Source of the DNA: Halothiobacillus sp.
Lineage (GTDB): Bacteria; Pseudomonadota; Gammaproteobacteria; Halothiobacillales; Halothiobacillaceae
Length of the DNA stretch: 51,405 nt
Reading direction: 5' to 3'
Assembly (NCBI GenBank): GCA_024636015.1
Contig: JAGXHU010000069.1
Span: 1-51,405 of the forward strand
The notes below the pieces were generated by a model, which saw nothing but the letters and a program-made list of their open reading frames with translations, searched no databases and was not told the DNA's origin. The position numbers and the translations under genes were made by a program. Positions 25,594-35,265 of this stretch are shown piece by piece. Each line of letters starts with the position of its first letter. The stretch's first letter is position 1.

Positions 25594-27377
25594 ACACAGC
25601 CAAGAGCCCGGAAATGAACATGGATAAAAGAACATTCGACGCGGTGATTATCGGTGGCGGCGGTGCCGGTTTGCGTGCTGCCTTGCAGCTTGCCGAAGCG
25701 GGCATCAAGGTGGCCGTGGTGTCCAAGGTGTATCCCACCCGTTCTCATACGGTTTCGGCCCAGGGCGGCATTGCCGCCAGCCTCGGCAATGTGAGCGCTG
25801 ATAACTGGCATTGGCACATGTACGACACGGTCAAAGGTTCTGATTATCTGGGTGATCAGGATGCGATCGAGTTCATGTGCCGGAATGCCAATGAAGCGGT
25901 GATCGAGCTGGAGCACTACGGTATGCCGTTCGACCGGCTGGACAATGGCAAGATCTATCAGCGCCCCTTTGGGGGCATGACCCAGGAGTACGGGGGCGCG
26001 CCTGCCGTGCGAACCTGCGCGGTAGCCGATCGTACCGGGCATGCCATGCTCCATACGCTGTATCAGCGCAATATTGCCGCGCGCACGCAGTTTTTCGAAG
26101 AGTATTTCGCGATCGATCTGGTCATGGACGAGCAGGGCCATGCCTTGGGCGTGGTGGCGATTGGGATCGAGTCTGGCGAGACGATTTTCATCGAGGCACG
26201 CGCTACCCTCCTCGCCACCGGCGGCGCCGGGCGTATTTTTTCGGCCACCACGAATGCACTAATTAACACGGGCGATGGCCTGGGCATGGCGTTGCGGGCT
26301 GGCATTCCCCTGGAGGACATGGAGTTCTGGCAATTCCACCCCACCGGCATTCATGGTGTGGGCGTGCTCGTGACCGAGGGTGTACGCGGTGAAGGCGGGT
26401 ACCTCGTGAACAAGAACGGCGAGCGTTTCATGGAGCGCTACGCGCCCAACGCCAAGGATCTGGCCAGCCGTGATGTGATATCGCGTGCCATGGCGATGGA
26501 GATCTTCGAAGGGCGCGGTTGCGGCAAGGACGGCGACCATGTGCTGCTCAAGCTCGACCACCTCGGCCCGGAGGTCATTCAGCAGCGTTTGCCGGGGATC
26601 AGCGAGCTGGCGAAAAAATTTGCGCATGTCGATCCGGCGACGGACCCGATTCCGGTCGTACCCACCGTGCACTACATGATGGGCGGCATTCCGACCGATC
26701 TGCAGGGCCGAGTGGTGAAACCAGGCGGTAACGGTGCGGAGGAGGCAGTACCTGGACTCTATGCCATCGGCGAATGTGCCTGTGTTTCGGTGCATGGCGC
26801 CAATCGTTTGGGTAGTAACTCCCTGCTGGATCTGATCGTCTTCGGGCGTGCTGCGGGTAATGACGTGATTGCATATTGTCGAGAAAATCCGACCACCCGA
26901 CCCGTTCCCCCAACATCCCTGGAGCGCATTTCGACCCGGATGACGCGCTGGGATAGAAAAGGCGACGGCATTACCGTGGCTCAACTGCGTGAGGAGATGA
27001 GAAAGACCATGCAGCTTCATTGTGGCGTGTTTCGCAATGAAGCGCTGCTGCAGGATGGGGTGAAGAAAATACGGGAAATCGCGGCCAAACTGCCCAACGT
27101 GGTGTTACGCGATCACAGCAGAGTCTTTAATACTGGGCGCATTGAGGCACTAGAGCTGGAGAACCTGATGGCGGTCGCTTTGGCCACCATGATTTCTGCC
27201 GCGGCACGCCAGGAGAGCCGCGGCGCGCATGCCCGCGATGACTTCCCCGAGCGCGACGATACGGTGTGGATGAAGCATTCGCTCTATTTCGCTGCAGATC
27301 ATCGGCTGGACTACAAGCCGGTGCGGCAGAAACCGCTGACCGTGGATGAATTTCAGCCCAAACCCCGTGTTTACTAG
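25590..27377 (+). CDS. sdhA: succinate dehydrogenase flavoprotein subunit SdhA
   Basis: Flavoprotein of 595 residues that oxidises succinate to fumarate. The FAD dinucleotide motif is [11 protein letters not shown] (22-32). The histidine that carries covalent FAD is H53 in [10 protein letters not shown]. Further conserved segments are [35 protein letters not shown] and [13 protein letters not shown]. The ATG at 25590 overlaps the sdhD stop (ATGA); ATGs at 25614 and 25620 are alternatives, since the conserved region begins at MDKRTFDAV. Confidence 0.95.
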   Translation: MNTAKSPEMNMDKRTFDAVIIGGGGAGLRAALQLAEAGIKVAVVSKVYPTRSHTVSAQGGIAASLGNVSADNWHWHMYDTVKGSDYLGDQDAIEFMCRNANEAVIELEHYGMPFDRLDNGKIYQRPFGGMTQEYGGAPAVRTCAVADRTGHAMLHTLYQRNIAARTQFFEEYFAIDLVMDEQGHALGVVAIGIESGETIFIEARATLLATGGAGRIFSATTNALINTGDGLGMALRAGIPLEDMEFWQFHPTGIHGVGVLVTEGVRGEGGYLVNKNGERFMERYAPNAKDLASRDVISRAMAMEIFEGRGCGKDGDHVLLKLDHLGPEVIQQRLPGISELAKKFAHVDPATDPIPVVPTVHYMMGGIPTDLQGRVVKPGGNGAEEAVPGLYAIGECACVSVHGANRLGSNSLLDLIVFGRAAGNDVIAYCRENPTTRPVPPTSLERISTRMTRWDRKGDGITVAQLREEMRKTMQLHCGVFRNEALLQDGVKKIREIAAKLPNVVLRDHSRVFNTGRIEALELENLMAVALATMISAAARQESRGAHARDDFPERDDTVWMKHSLYFAADHRLDYKPVRQKPLTVDEFQPKPRVY

Positions 27378-27386
27378 GATCTCATC

Positions 27387-28085
27387 ATGCGTTTTTCCAT
27401 CTATCGCTATAACCCCGATACGGACAGCAAGCCCTACATGCAGGACTACACGCTGGATATCGAACCGGAAGGCAACATGCTGCTCGACGCCATCCTGCTG
27501 ATCAAGGCGCAGGACGAGACTCTGAGCGTGCGCTATTCCTGTCGTGAGGGTGTGTGCGGCTCGGATGGCATGAACATCAACGGCAGAAATGGTCTGGCCT
27601 GTGTGACGCCACTGAGTGAACTCAAGCAGCCGATTACGCTGCGGCCGCTGTCCGGTCTGCCGGTGATCCGCGATCTGGTGGTGGATATGAGCCAGTTCCT
27701 TGAGCACTACCGCTCCGTCAAACCCTACCTCATCAACCATGACGAACCCGGGCAGGATGTCGAGCGTCTGCAATCGCCCGAGGATCGGGCCAAGCTCGAT
27801 GGTCTGTACGAATGTATCCTCTGCGCCTGCTGCACCACTGCGTGCCCTTCATTCTGGTGGAATCCGGATAAATTCGTCGGCCCCGCCGGGTTGCTGCAGG
27901 CCTACCGCTTTATCGCCGACAGCCGCGATCAGGCACTGAATGAGCGTCTGGACGATTTGGAAGATCCGTACCGGTTGTTCCGCTGCCACAGCATCATGAA
28001 CTGCGTCGATGTCTGTCCCAAAGGGCTCAATCCCACGCAGGCGATCGGCAAGATTAAGTCGCTGCTGGTGAAGCGGACGATATGA
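27387..28085 (+). CDS. sdhB: succinate dehydrogenase iron-sulfur subunit SdhB
   Basis: Iron-sulfur protein of 232 residues. The N-terminal ferredoxin domain binds [2Fe-2S] through CREGVCGSDG and the later LAC. The C-terminal domain binds [4Fe-4S] and [3Fe-4S] through CILCACCTTACPSFWW and CHSIMNCVDVCPKGLNP. It passes electrons from SdhA to the quinone site. It begins 9 bp after sdhA. Confidence 0.95.
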   Translation: MRFSIYRYNPDTDSKPYMQDYTLDIEPEGNMLLDAILLIKAQDETLSVRYSCREGVCGSDGMNINGRNGLACVTPLSELKQPITLRPLSGLPVIRDLVVDMSQFLEHYRSVKPYLINHDEPGQDVERLQSPEDRAKLDGLYECILCACCTTACPSFWWNPDKFVGPAGLLQAYRFIADSRDQALNERLDDLEDPYRLFRCHSIMNCVDVCPKGLNPTQAIGKIKSLLVKRTI

Positions 28086-28098
28086 GCGCTGAGCGGCG

Positions 28099-28386
28099 AT
28101 GGTGAATAATAAAAACCACGATGGGTTTGAAGTGGGCGGACAAGCTTTTTTCGGGGCAGCAAACCTCAATCGCCTCCGTTGGCGTTGCCGCCGTGGCATG
28201 CTGGAACTGGATATGGTGCTGGCCTGTTTTCTGGACGAGCGCGTCGCTCAATTGACCGAGCCACAGCTGCGGGAATTTGAACGCCTGCTTGACCTTGAGG
28301 ATCAGGAACTTTGGCTGCTTATCCGTGATCGAGCGGCGGCAGCCTCGGTTGTCGTTCAGTGGTTGCGCGAAGGTTCCGTGTCTTGA
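28099..28386 (+). CDS. sdhE: FAD assembly factor SdhE
   Basis: Protein of 95 residues of the SdhE/SDHAF2 family, with the defining RGMLELD motif (about residues 32-38) that contacts SdhA during covalent flavinylation. It is somewhat longer at the N-terminus than E. coli SdhE (about 88 residues), so a later start is possible, though no better ribosome site is seen. Its place directly after sdhB confirms the assignment. Confidence 0.9.
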   Translation: MVNNKNHDGFEVGGQAFFGAANLNRLRWRCRRGMLELDMVLACFLDERVAQLTEPQLREFERLLDLEDQELWLLIRDRAAAASVVVQWLREGSVS

Positions 28387-28405
28387 GTCATCAAGGTGAA
28401 TGAAT

Positions 28406-28462
28406 ATGAACGACGATGTGTTTTCTCATGAGTTGTTGCCGCCGGTTTTCACACGCGCATGA
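28406..28462 (+). CDS. possible 18-residue coupled leader ORF before zapE
   Basis: An ATG at 28406, seven bases after AAGGTG, opens an 18-codon frame ending in a TGA that overlaps the upstream zapE ATG (28459) as ATGA. It occupies most of the sdhE-zapE gap. The peptide starts MNDDVFSHELL. The arrangement would couple its translation to zapE. It has no recognised homologue and could be accidental. Confidence 0.3.
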   Translation: MNDDVFSHELLPPVFTRA

Positions 28463-29580
28463 AGGTTGGTGCCATGTCTAGCCATGAGGTCGAGCGTTGT
28501 GTGCAAAGGCAGGCCGATCAACTCGGATTTACCCTGGATTCTTCGCAACGCGCTGCCCTGGCGGCGTTGCAACTGATGGCCCGACAGCTATCAAGGTCGT
28601 CATCCCCTTCGCGATTCCCGCCGGTCCGTTTACTGCGACGCCTGACGCGCCCCGCTCCGGTGCGGGGCGTCTATCTGTGCGGCGGTGTGGGGCGTGGCAA
28701 AAGTTTTGTGATGAATGCCTTCTTTTCCTGTGTGCCCATCGAGCACAAGCAGCGCGTGCACTTTCATCATTTCATGCAGGATATTCATGCCCGCCTGACG
28801 CAGCTGAAAGGACGCGTGAATCCTTTGGCGCAGGTCGCGAAGGATATCTCGCATCAGGTCCGCCTGCTGTGCCTGGATGAGTTCCATATCACCGATATTG
28901 CCGACGCGATGCTGATCCGTGGGTTATTGCACGGGCTCTTCGCTCGGGGTGTGGCCATCGTGATGACGTCAAACTCCGAGCCAGCTGCGCTGTATCCCAA
29001 TGGACTTCAACGCGATCAGTTTTTGCCGACGATCGCCATGATCAAGGCACACATGGACGTGGTGCCTTTCGTTAGCGATACGGATTACCGCTTGCAGGTC
29101 GCGGAACAGATGATGGAAAACCCGGTTCTGACCGGGCTGTCTGAGCAGGCACTTCCCGAGATTTTCCGGACATTGGCGGATGGCGGCGGCATGCAAAATA
29201 CCCGTCTGCTCGTCGAGGGACGTGCCGTGATGGCGCGCTGTCATGCCGACGGCGTGGCATGGTTCGATTTCAGCGAGTTATGTGACGGTGCCCGGGGTAA
29301 GGCCGACTATATTGAGCTTGCCCGGCGTTTCCATACGATTTTGCTGTCGGGTGTTCGGCCGTTCGATCAGGATTCACTCGCGCAGGCGTGCCGTTTCATG
29401 TGGCTGGTAGACGCGCTGTACGACCGTGGCGTGAAACTGATCTTTTCCGCCGCTGTACCGTTGGTTCCGTTGGGTCACGATGATTTGCTCGATGGTGCGT
29501 TTCAGCGAGTGCTAAGTCGCCTTGCGGAAATGCAGTCTCATGTCGATGTCGCTCGGTCGGTGGATCGGGAGGCCTCCTGA
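28459..29580 (+). CDS. zapE: cell-division ATPase ZapE (AFG1 family)
   Basis: P-loop ATPase of 373 residues. Walker A is GGVGRGKS (75-82) and Walker B is LLCLDEFHITDI. AFG1-type conserved stretches include HFHHFMQDIHARL and TSNSEP. ZapE associates with the Z-ring and affects FtsZ assembly under stress in E. coli; mitochondrial AFG1 relatives act in protein quality control. The start at 28459 overlaps the small frame upstream. ATG 28474, preceded by AAGG, is an alternative that would remove five residues. It stands after the sdh operon in the same direction. Confidence 0.9.
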   Translation: MKVGAMSSHEVERCVQRQADQLGFTLDSSQRAALAALQLMARQLSRSSSPSRFPPVRLLRRLTRPAPVRGVYLCGGVGRGKSFVMNAFFSCVPIEHKQRVHFHHFMQDIHARLTQLKGRVNPLAQVAKDISHQVRLLCLDEFHITDIADAMLIRGLLHGLFARGVAIVMTSNSEPAALYPNGLQRDQFLPTIAMIKAHMDVVPFVSDTDYRLQVAEQMMENPVLTGLSEQALPEIFRTLADGGGMQNTRLLVEGRAVMARCHADGVAWFDFSELCDGARGKADYIELARRFHTILLSGVRPFDQDSLAQACRFMWLVDALYDRGVKLIFSAAVPLVPLGHDDLLDGAFQRVLSRLAEMQSHVDVARSVDREAS

Positions 29581-29725
29581 AGGTGCTCGACCGCACTATT
29601 TTAGTGCAATGTGCGACACCCCTGTACCGATTCTCTGGATTTTTAAACGGAGCGGAAAATTGGGTCCTCAAGGCTGCGAATCTCCGAGCCGATAATCCAT
29701 GAATTGCCTGCCCGGAAGCATTTGT

Positions 29726-31231
29726 TTAAACCGGTGGACTGAACAGGCGATCAAGGTTGCGGTACCCCATGGCCTCGCTCAGGGCGGCTGTATCGATCGC
29801 GGACTTTTGATCTAGATCGGCGATGGTCCGAGCGACTTTCAGAATCCGATCACGAGCCCGCCCCGATAATTTCAGTTTTTCGAGCGCCTGGTTCAAAAAA
29901 ACCTTATCCGCCGTCGATAGCGCCGCCGCCGTTTCCAAATTACGGGGGGAAAGAAAGGCATTCGGCATGCCCTGTCGCGCCATCATCACGCTACGCGCCC
30001 GGATAACCTGTTCGCGAACTTCGGCAGAAGTCGCTTCCTGGCCGCCCGCTTCACTCAAGGCGCTGGCGGGTACCCGCGGGATCTCCAGATGCATGTCGAT
30101 CCTGTCGAGCAAGGGGCCGGACAGCTTCGCCCGATATCGCTGCGCAGCCCGGGAGTGAATTTCTGTGCCCTGCGGTGAGGGGTTCATGGCCGCAATCAGT
30201 TGAAATCGAGCCGGAAATTCGGCCTGCTGCGCGGCGCGGGAGATCGTGATGTGACCGTTCTCCATCGGTTCGCGTAACGCTTCTAAAACCTTGCGATCGA
30301 ATTCCGGCAATTCGTCCAGAAAAAGCACGGCGTGATGAGCCAGGGAAATCTCCCCCGGTTTCGGGTTAGACCCCCCGCCGATTAGGGCAACCGAAGAGGC
30401 CGAGTGATGGGGGGCACGAAAAGACCGAATGCCGAACCGTTGAGGATTGAAGCCAGCCGAGGATACGGATGCAATCTTTGCCGCTTCGATCGCCTCGGTT
30501 TCCGTCATGGGCGGCAGGATGCCGGGCAGTCGCTGCGCCAGCATGCTCTTGCCCGCGCCGGGGGGGCCAATCAGCAGCAGATTGTGTGATCCGGCCGCCG
30601 CAATGGCGAGCGCGCGTTTGGCGCGCGGTTGACCTTTGACTTCCGAAAGATCGCCGTCGATGGCCAGGTTTGGTATTGGGTGCGTGATCGGAAGTACGGC
30701 ATCCAGTATCTGTTGGCCAGCCAGGTGGGCGACAACCGATGTGAGATGTGCCGCTGTCCGGGCTTGAACATCACTGATCACGGCGACTTCGGCTGCGCTA
30801 CCGGGGGGCAGGATGAGGGTTCGTTCATGATCTCGGGCGCCGATGGCGGCGGGCAATGTTCCGGAGACAGAACGCAGGCCACCGTCCAGGGATAACTCCC
30901 CTAAAAACTCGTAGGCCGAAAGCGTGTGGGCGTCCGTATTCGGTATTTGACCGGTCACGGCCAGAATGGCGATGGCAATCGCTAGATCGAAGCGAGCCCC
31001 TTCCTTGGGGAGGTCGGCGGGGGCGAGATTGATCGTTAGGCGTCGGGGCGGGAATTCGAAACCGGAAGAAAGAATGGCCGCGCGAACACGGTCACGACTT
31101 TCTCGTACCGCCGTTTCAGGCAATCCGACAAGTGTGATTGCTGGTAATCCGTTGCTGACATGTGCCTCAACGGTGATGAGTGGTGCATCAATCCCGACCC
31201 GCGCGCGACTAAATACCTTGGCAATCGACAT
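29726..31231 (-). CDS. comM: YifB/ComM-family AAA+ ATPase (Mg-chelatase-like)
   Basis: Protein of 501 residues with an N-terminal LonC-like domain (ARVGIDAPLITVEAHVSNGLPAITLVGLPE), then an AAA+ module with Walker A GPPGAGKS and Walker B LFLDELPEF, and a C-terminal Mg-chelatase domain. ComM is a hexameric helicase that promotes branch migration during natural transformation; the gene is widespread also in species not known to be competent. It lies downstream of ubiK on the same strand and converges with zapE. The 145-bp gap between them has only a weak GCACTATTTTAGTGC dyad. Confidence 0.92.
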   Translation of the reverse strand: MSIAKVFSRARVGIDAPLITVEAHVSNGLPAITLVGLPETAVRESRDRVRAAILSSGFEFPPRRLTINLAPADLPKEGARFDLAIAIAILAVTGQIPNTDAHTLSAYEFLGELSLDGGLRSVSGTLPAAIGARDHERTLILPPGSAAEVAVISDVQARTAAHLTSVVAHLAGQQILDAVLPITHPIPNLAIDGDLSEVKGQPRAKRALAIAAAGSHNLLLIGPPGAGKSMLAQRLPGILPPMTETEAIEAAKIASVSSAGFNPQRFGIRSFRAPHHSASSVALIGGGSNPKPGEISLAHHAVLFLDELPEFDRKVLEALREPMENGHITISRAAQQAEFPARFQLIAAMNPSPQGTEIHSRAAQRYRAKLSGPLLDRIDMHLEIPRVPASALSEAGGQEATSAEVREQVIRARSVMMARQGMPNAFLSPRNLETAAALSTADKVFLNQALEKLKLSGRARDRILKVARTIADLDQKSAIDTAALSEAMGYRNLDRLFSPPV

Positions 31232-31295
31232 ATCATCCCTGCCTTTGTCGATGGAGTATTCAAATTAATTAATATTCAAATCAATTAACAGGAAG

Positions 31296-31322
31296 CAAAA
31301 AGAAACGCGCCGATACCGGCGC
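31296..31322 (-). terminator. terminator after ubiK
   Basis: On the minus strand, a GCGCCG/CGGCGC stem (31307-31312 with 31317-31322) is followed by a T-rich tract (31296-31305). It is just downstream of the ubiK stop and would separate ubiK from comM transcription. Confidence 0.65.
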
Positions 31323-31329
31323 AGATTCG

Positions 31330-31599
31330 TCACCCTTTCTTTCTGGACTCAGGGGGCGCAAGGCGTGTTTCGATATCGGCAACACGCTGTTCCAGCATTT
31401 CAAGCTTCGCTCGGGTACGGGCGAGAACCTGCGTCTGAATGTCAAACTCGTCTCGCGTGACCAGCTCCATTTTCTGGAATGCATTCATGATGGCCTGACG
31501 AATTGTCTTGTCCAGTTCACCTTTGGTTTGGCGAAGGCCTTCAGGGAGCGATTGCTCAATGCGCTGGGATAGTTCTTCGATGGTGTGAGATAGCGACAT
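31330..31599 (-). CDS. ubiK: ubiquinone biosynthesis accessory factor UbiK (BMFP domain)
   Basis: Protein of 89 residues with the typical layout: an amphipathic N-terminal region (IEELSQRIEQSLPEGLRQTKGELDKTIRQ), the NAFQKMELVTRDEFDIQTQVLARTR core, and a C-terminal coiled coil (LEMLEQRVADIETRL). UbiK binds UbiJ in the cytosolic ubiquinone-synthesis complex. It often neighbours comM and glnK-amtB, as here. It is divergent from the porin-glnK-amtB unit. Confidence 0.9.
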   Translation of the reverse strand: MSLSHTIEELSQRIEQSLPEGLRQTKGELDKTIRQAIMNAFQKMELVTRDEFDIQTQVLARTRAKLEMLEQRVADIETRLAPPESRKKG

Positions 31600-31668
31600 A
31601 CCTATTCCCTCAATTGATGGACTGGATGATTCTTAGGGATTACCGTCACGCTTGCAAGGAGTTATATT

Positions 31669-31796
31669 CGCACCAATATGAAGCATACGGGGTCCGGGGG
31701 GCGCACCAAAATAATACATAGCCTTGCCTGGAAAAAAATGGGCATAGTGAATATTTCAAATGAAACAAGGAGATAAAAATGTGGCACGGTTCCTGA
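31669..31796 (+). promoter_or_regulatory. putative NtrC/sigma-54 promoter of porin-glnK-amtB
   Basis: Two CGCACCA words (31669-31675 and 31702-31708, 33 bp apart) resemble left halves of NtrC sites (consensus GCACCA-N5-TGGTGC). About 75-110 bp downstream, TGGCACG at 31782-31788 matches a sigma-54 -24 element, but the expected TTGC at -12 reads CTGA, so the match is imperfect. Location upstream of PII and ammonium-channel genes makes nitrogen control plausible. A perfect AAGGAG-N6-ATG (five-codon frame) overlaps the -24 element and could instead be a tiny leader. Confidence 0.4.
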
Positions 31797-31844
31797 TAAT
31801 GGCAATGGGGCAATCTGTACCATCACACAATGAGGAAGGAATTC

Positions 31845-32648
31845 ATGAATAAATTCAAAATGACTTTGATCGCTTCATCGGTAGTCGCTTCACTGTCCGC
31901 CTTGGCCGTGCCCGCTGTGTACGCCGCCGACGCACCAGCCGTTAGTCTGTCCGGCAGCGCCGCAGTGGTCAGCGATTACCGCTGGCGTGGTCTGTCGCAA
32001 TCCTACAAGAAGCCTGCAGTACAAGTTGGAATCAATTTGGGCCTGCCAGCAGGGTTTTATGCGGGCTTCTGGGGCTCCAGCATTTCACCCGCTGCTCTTT
32101 ACACCCCTAATCTTGCTGGTGTAGAAACTGATTGGTTTGGCGGTTACAACTACAAGTTAAATGACGATGTGTCCTTTGATGTGGGTGGAATCTATGTTTA
32201 TTACCCGACTAATTCGGGCAGCTCTGGCATAAATACGGGTGAAGTACACGTCGCCGCGACCTATAAGTGGTTGACTGCGCAGTATAATGTAGACACAACG
32301 AAGTACTATGGCTTATACGATAGCAAAGGGACTTCCTATATTCAGTTGGATGGCCACTATCCTCTGACCGCTGCCCTGACTTTGGATGCCCACATTGGTC
32401 ACCAGATGTTTAAAGGCTCAAGAATGGATGGCACAAGTAACAGTAATCTGAATTACAGCGATTGGTTGTTGGGCGCCACGTACACGATGCCTGCCGATAC
32501 ATTTGCCCCAGGTTGGGCTGTGAGCCTGGCTTATATCTCTACCAATGCATCAAAAGCCGTATACGGGAATACGCCGAATAGCGACGGCTCGTCCTCTAAG
32601 TGGCTTAACGGCCCGACAGCAGTGCTGAGCCTCAGCAAGAGCTTCTAA
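31845..32648 (+). CDS. TorF-family putative porin
   Basis: Outer-membrane beta-barrel-like protein of 267 residues. The signal peptide spans residues 1-28 (MNKFKMTLIASSVVASLSAL, cleaved after VYA). The mature part contains alternating hydrophobic strands, the motif VSDYRWRGLSQSYKKPAVQ, and ends in the aromatic SKSF, as expected for barrel insertion. Such proteins often stand directly before glnK-amtB and may let small nitrogen compounds cross the outer membrane. The ATG at 31845 follows AGGAAGGA. The 3' half is visibly less GC-rich than neighbouring genes. Confidence 0.8.
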   Translation: MNKFKMTLIASSVVASLSALAVPAVYAADAPAVSLSGSAAVVSDYRWRGLSQSYKKPAVQVGINLGLPAGFYAGFWGSSISPAALYTPNLAGVETDWFGGYNYKLNDDVSFDVGGIYVYYPTNSGSSGINTGEVHVAATYKWLTAQYNVDTTKYYGLYDSKGTSYIQLDGHYPLTAALTLDAHIGHQMFKGSRMDGTSNSNLNYSDWLLGATYTMPADTFAPGWAVSLAYISTNASKAVYGNTPNSDGSSSKWLNGPTAVLSLSKSF

Positions 32649-33014
<366 letters not shown>

Positions 33015-33027
33015 GGAGCACGTAATC

Positions 33028-34338
33028 ATGAGAAGTTTAAAAACTAATCCCGGCATTGGGCTGGGCATTATGGCGGTTCTTGGCTTGCTGTTTTCGACAG
33101 CAGCATTCGCGGCGGATGCGCCGCCACCCACGATCAACTCGGGTGATACGGCTTGGATGCTGACCTCAACAGCGCTTGTGCTGATGATGACCATTCCGGG
33201 TGTCGCCCTGTTTTACGGCGGCATGGTGCGTCGCAAGAATCTGTTGTCCGTGGCTGCAGCTACCTTTGCCACCACGGCATTGATCAGCGTGATCTGGGCC
33301 ATCGTTGGCTACTCGCTGGCGTTCAAGGGCAACGGCGCCTATGTGGGTGACCTGAGCGGGCTATTCCTGAAAGGCATGGGTTACAACTCCCTGTCCGGAA
33401 CGATTCCGGAAAGTGTGTTCATGACCTTCCAGATGACCTTTGCCATCATTACGCCGGCACTGATCATCGGTTCGATTGTTGAGCGCATGAAATTCTCTGC
33501 GATCCTGCTTTTCCTGGGTGCCTGGTCGATTCTGGTGTACTCACCGATTGCCCACATGGTCTGGGGCGGCGGTTGGTTGATGGGCAACGGCGTACAGGAT
33601 TTCGCCGGCGGTACGGTTGTACACATCAACGCGGGTGTAGCAGGTCTGGTTGCTGCCTTGGTTCTGGGCAAGCGTAAGGGATATGGCACTGAAGCCATGC
33701 CGCCGGTCAATCTGGTGTATACCATGTCCGGCGCCGCCCTGCTGTGGGTGGGTTGGTTCGGTTTCAACGCGGGTTCTGCTGCTGCCGCCAACGGTACTGC
33801 GGGTATGGCCATGGCCGTCACGCAAATTGCGACCGCTGTCGCTGCGCTGTCCTGGATGGGCATTGAATGGATCATGCGTGGCAAGCCGACCCTGTTGGGT
33901 ATGGCCTCTGGTGCGGTAGCTGGTCTGGTTGCGATTACCCCGGCATCTGGCTTCGTGGGCCCGGAAGGCGCCTTCGTCATCGGTATTGCTGCAGGTATCG
34001 TCCCGTTCTTGGCTTCTGTCTACCTCAAGCGCATGATGGGTTATGACGATTCGCTGGATGCGTTCGGTGTACACGCTGTCGGTGGTATCGTCGGCGCACT
34101 GCTGACCGGTATCTTCTCCGCAGCCGCCTTTGGTGGTGCCGGTTTGTCGACCAATGCCGGTGGCAGCATCCTGACCCAGTTCCTGATCCAGGTTAAGGGT
34201 GTCGGCTTCACCATCATTTATGATGCGGTCGTGACCTTTATCATCCTGATGGTACTGAAGATGACGATTGGTCTGCGGGTTACCGAAGAGCAAGAGTCCG
34301 AAGGTCTGGATATCAACCAACATGGCGAGCGCGTCTAA
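33028..34338 (+). CDS. amtB: ammonium channel AmtB
   Basis: Ammonium transporter of 436 residues with an N-terminal signal peptide (cleavage after AFA, residue 28) and eleven membrane helices. Conserved segments are GDTAWMLTSTALVLMMTIPG, LFYGGMVRRKN, DFAGGTVVHINAG (first of the twin histidines) and DAFGVHAVGGIVGALLTG (second). AAGGAG lies 9 bases before the ATG. It imports ammonium and is gated by GlnK. In this window it could also recapture ammonia released by amine oxidation. Confidence 0.95.
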   Translation: MRSLKTNPGIGLGIMAVLGLLFSTAAFAADAPPPTINSGDTAWMLTSTALVLMMTIPGVALFYGGMVRRKNLLSVAAATFATTALISVIWAIVGYSLAFKGNGAYVGDLSGLFLKGMGYNSLSGTIPESVFMTFQMTFAIITPALIIGSIVERMKFSAILLFLGAWSILVYSPIAHMVWGGGWLMGNGVQDFAGGTVVHINAGVAGLVAALVLGKRKGYGTEAMPPVNLVYTMSGAALLWVGWFGFNAGSAAAANGTAGMAMAVTQIATAVAALSWMGIEWIMRGKPTLLGMASGAVAGLVAITPASGFVGPEGAFVIGIAAGIVPFLASVYLKRMMGYDDSLDAFGVHAVGGIVGALLTGIFSAAAFGGAGLSTNAGGSILTQFLIQVKGVGFTIIYDAVVTFIILMVLKMTIGLRVTEEQESEGLDINQHGERV

Positions 34339-34365
34339 CGCTAACCACTGCTGGGCGATAGCCTG

Positions 34366-34398
34366 ACGAAAAACACCCGCGCGACGCGGGTGTTTTTG
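34366..34398 (+). terminator. rho-independent terminator of glnK-amtB
   Basis: A perfect 11-bp stem, 34371-34381 with 34385-34395 (AAACACCCGCG/CGCGGGTGTTT), has a CGA loop and an immediate T-run. It stands 32 bp after the amtB stop. Confidence 0.95.
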
Positions 34399-34498
34399 TT
34401 TGTGCCTACTGAGAATCAGATAAATCTGGGTTTGGTTTCACCACCAAAATCTGCGCGCTTTCGATCTGAGTCCGGTGACAACCGGGTTGAAGTTCTTA

Positions 34499-35053
34499 TT
34501 ACCGAACCAGTGCGGCTTCCACCTGTGATTTCGTTTGTGCGTTCGCAACCTGTTCGATGATGGCTAAGGCAAAATCCATGGCCGCACCGGGACTACGTCC
34601 GGTGATCAATGGGGCATCAATTTCCACCGCAGCGTCGGAAATCGTCGCACCTTGCTGTTCCTGCTCCGTGAGAGCGCCAGGATAATGTGTGATCTTTTTT
34701 CCCGTCAACAGACCGGCTTTTGCCAATACTTTGGGGGCTGCACACAACGCTGCGACCCAACGATTTGCCTGGATCTGACTTTTCAGCAATCGCATAACTC
34801 GGGGGTCGTTTGATAAATTATCCGCACCTGGTTGGCCGCCTGGAAGCACGATCACATCAAATGCGACCTGCTTGTCCAGTAAGGCTAGATTGCTATCGGT
34901 AATAAGGCGTGTTCCACGGCTGCCGATGACCTCATCTTCACGCAAGCTCATCACCGAAACCTGAAATTTGGCCCGACGCAGCAGATCGATTACGGTGACG
35001 GCTTCAAGATCCTCGAACCCGGGGGCAAGTAAAACCATGGCTTTGAGTGACAT
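34499..35053 (-). CDS. DJ-1/PfpI-family protein (YajL/ThiJ-like)
   Basis: Protein of 184 residues with the DJ-1 fold. The nucleophile-elbow cysteine lies in WVAALCAAPKVLAKAG; other family features are APGFEDLEAVTVIDLLRRA (with the conserved acidic residue) and VLPGGQPGADNL. YajL-type proteins act in oxidative-stress protection and as chaperones; deglycase activity is debated. The ATG at 35053 has GGAG 8 bases upstream, better than in-frame starts at 35074 and 35134. It converges with amtB across the terminator. Confidence 0.88.
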   Translation of the reverse strand: MSLKAMVLLAPGFEDLEAVTVIDLLRRAKFQVSVMSLREDEVIGSRGTRLITDSNLALLDKQVAFDVIVLPGGQPGADNLSNDPRVMRLLKSQIQANRWVAALCAAPKVLAKAGLLTGKKITHYPGALTEQEQQGATISDAAVEIDAPLITGRSPGAAMDFALAIIEQVANAQTKSQVEAALVR

Positions 35054-35195
35054 AAGACTTTCTCCAGTAGACATTGGGCGGTATGCGCTACGTCGAGGCA
35101 CATGCCGCAGTTGATTCTTTCCAGCCTGTTTCATCTGCCGAGAAACTCCACGTAGCTCAGGGCGCGTGGGCCTCGACGAGCAGGGCAGCAGATGT

Positions 35196-35230
35196 AAAAC
35201 GACCCGCTCAAGTTACCTTCAGGCGGGTCG
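35196..35230 (-). terminator. terminator after ctpA
   Basis: On the minus strand, an 8-bp stem CGACCCGC/GCGGGTCG (35223-35230 with 35200-35207) is followed by TTTTAC. It lies 36 bp after the ctpA stop codon. The remaining spacer up to the DJ-1 gene (35054-35195) carries that gene's upstream region or nothing recognisable. Confidence 0.8.
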
Positions 35231-35265
35231 AAAATAAATAGCAGACATCCTTGTCTCGGCCGAGA

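Noticed and set aside
29590..29620. Terminator between zapE and comM (GCACTATTTTAGTGC)
   Set aside because: The six-base stem with a short loop has no following T-run on either strand, so it is too weak to annotate.
31767..31796. Five-codon leader peptide (MWHGS) with perfect AAGGAG spacing
   Set aside because: It is too short to support alone and it overlaps a candidate sigma-54 element. It is mentioned as an alternative but not annotated as a gene.
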